A DNA stretch of 64,000 bases from contig CANMLS010000001.1 of assembly GCA_947498785.1 (NCBI GenBank), forward strand, positions 1 through 64,000, in the 5' to 3' direction. Below are positions 63,785 through 64,000 of the stretch, piece after piece. Source of the stretch: an uncultured Aquimarina sp. GTDB taxonomy: Bacteria; Bacteroidota; Bacteroidia; Flavobacteriales; Flavobacteriaceae. The notes below the pieces were generated by a model. It was not told where the DNA came from, did not search any database, and worked only from the letters and a program-made list of their open reading frames with translations. Every line of letters starts with the position of its first letter. Positions within the stretch are counted from its first letter, which is position 1. The position numbers were made by a program, and so were the translations under genes.

Positions 63785-64000
63785 TGTAAAAGTAATTTAG
63801 AAAGATTTACGTATTCTGAATATCTTCAGAGAAGTTAAAGTAACAATTTGATGAACTGGCAAAAATAATTTAAAATTTTTGATAATAATCTTATTGGGTT
63901 ATAAATGATCAATAAAGAAGGTTTTACCGTAATCTAGAGGAGGTTTTTTAGGTTTTAATTGACAAATTTATTATTTTAGCTTGACTTCCAAAAATGCCCC

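Noticed and set aside
63785..64000. Right-edge sequence as start of another gene
   Set aside because: AT-rich with no open frame or start signal that can be supported within the window.

Overview
The window is chromosomal DNA from a low-GC member of the Bacteroidetes, most likely a marine flavobacterium; an Aquimarina-like genus is possible but not proven. The grounds are a type IX secretion C-terminal sorting domain, a TonB receptor with a CarboxypepD-reg N-terminus, a fused branched-chain oxo-acid dehydrogenase E1, TAnnTTTG-type -7 boxes, and AT-rich spacers. No rRNA, tRNA, CRISPR array, prophage or intact insertion sequence was recognised. Most genes are housekeeping or envelope functions. 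The accessory character comes from decayed genes, palindromes and one small secreted-peptide gene.

Region 1-7.5 kb: hairpins, a wrecked short-chain dehydrogenase gene and an intact TetR repressor gene whose putative operators lie before both genes. Then come a GNAT acetyltransferase, a large modular T9SS-exported protein (nucleoside-hydrolase-like and carbohydrate-binding modules), an NlpC/P60 peptidase and a thiolase. Region 7.5-12 kb: a PgpH-type HD phosphohydrolase, a small secreted protein, a DUF3817 membrane protein, a YbdG-like MscS channel, and a 188-bp MITE-like inverted repeat. Region 12-18 kb: a TonB-dependent receptor, an unlisted 57-codon double-glycine-leader peptide with four cysteines, a secreted protein, ychF and an EamA transporter.

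Region 18-28.3 kb: a hybrid histidine kinase, two alpha/beta hydrolase genes (the second lacks the nucleophilic serine), a lipoprotein, an M61 peptidase, and a gene graveyard (hydrolase relict, GNAT pseudogene, small frameshifted gene). Region 28.3-34.6 kb: a tight parE - M48 peptidase - parC - mscS operon. Region 34.6-42.7 kb: PhnA-like, TerC and lipoprotein genes, an XRE regulator facing an M14 peptidase gene across an array of eight GTTTACAATTGTAAAC-like palindromes, an Lrp/AsnC regulator, PEP carboxylase and a DinB protein.

Region 42.7-51.4 kb: a TetR-regulated pair of alpha/beta hydrolases divergent from a menaquinone locus (menI-menF-menD, DUF2853, cvfB-like, menB). Region 51.4-64 kb: two tandem membrane paralogues (the second ends in a SPOR-like domain), the fused E1 gene, a degenerate M1-like peptidase fused to an outer-membrane barrel, LOG-family and uvrA genes, and two uncharacterised proteins.

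The two strongest leads are the GG-leader peptide at 14912-15085 and the multi-operator divergent promoter at 37195-37519.
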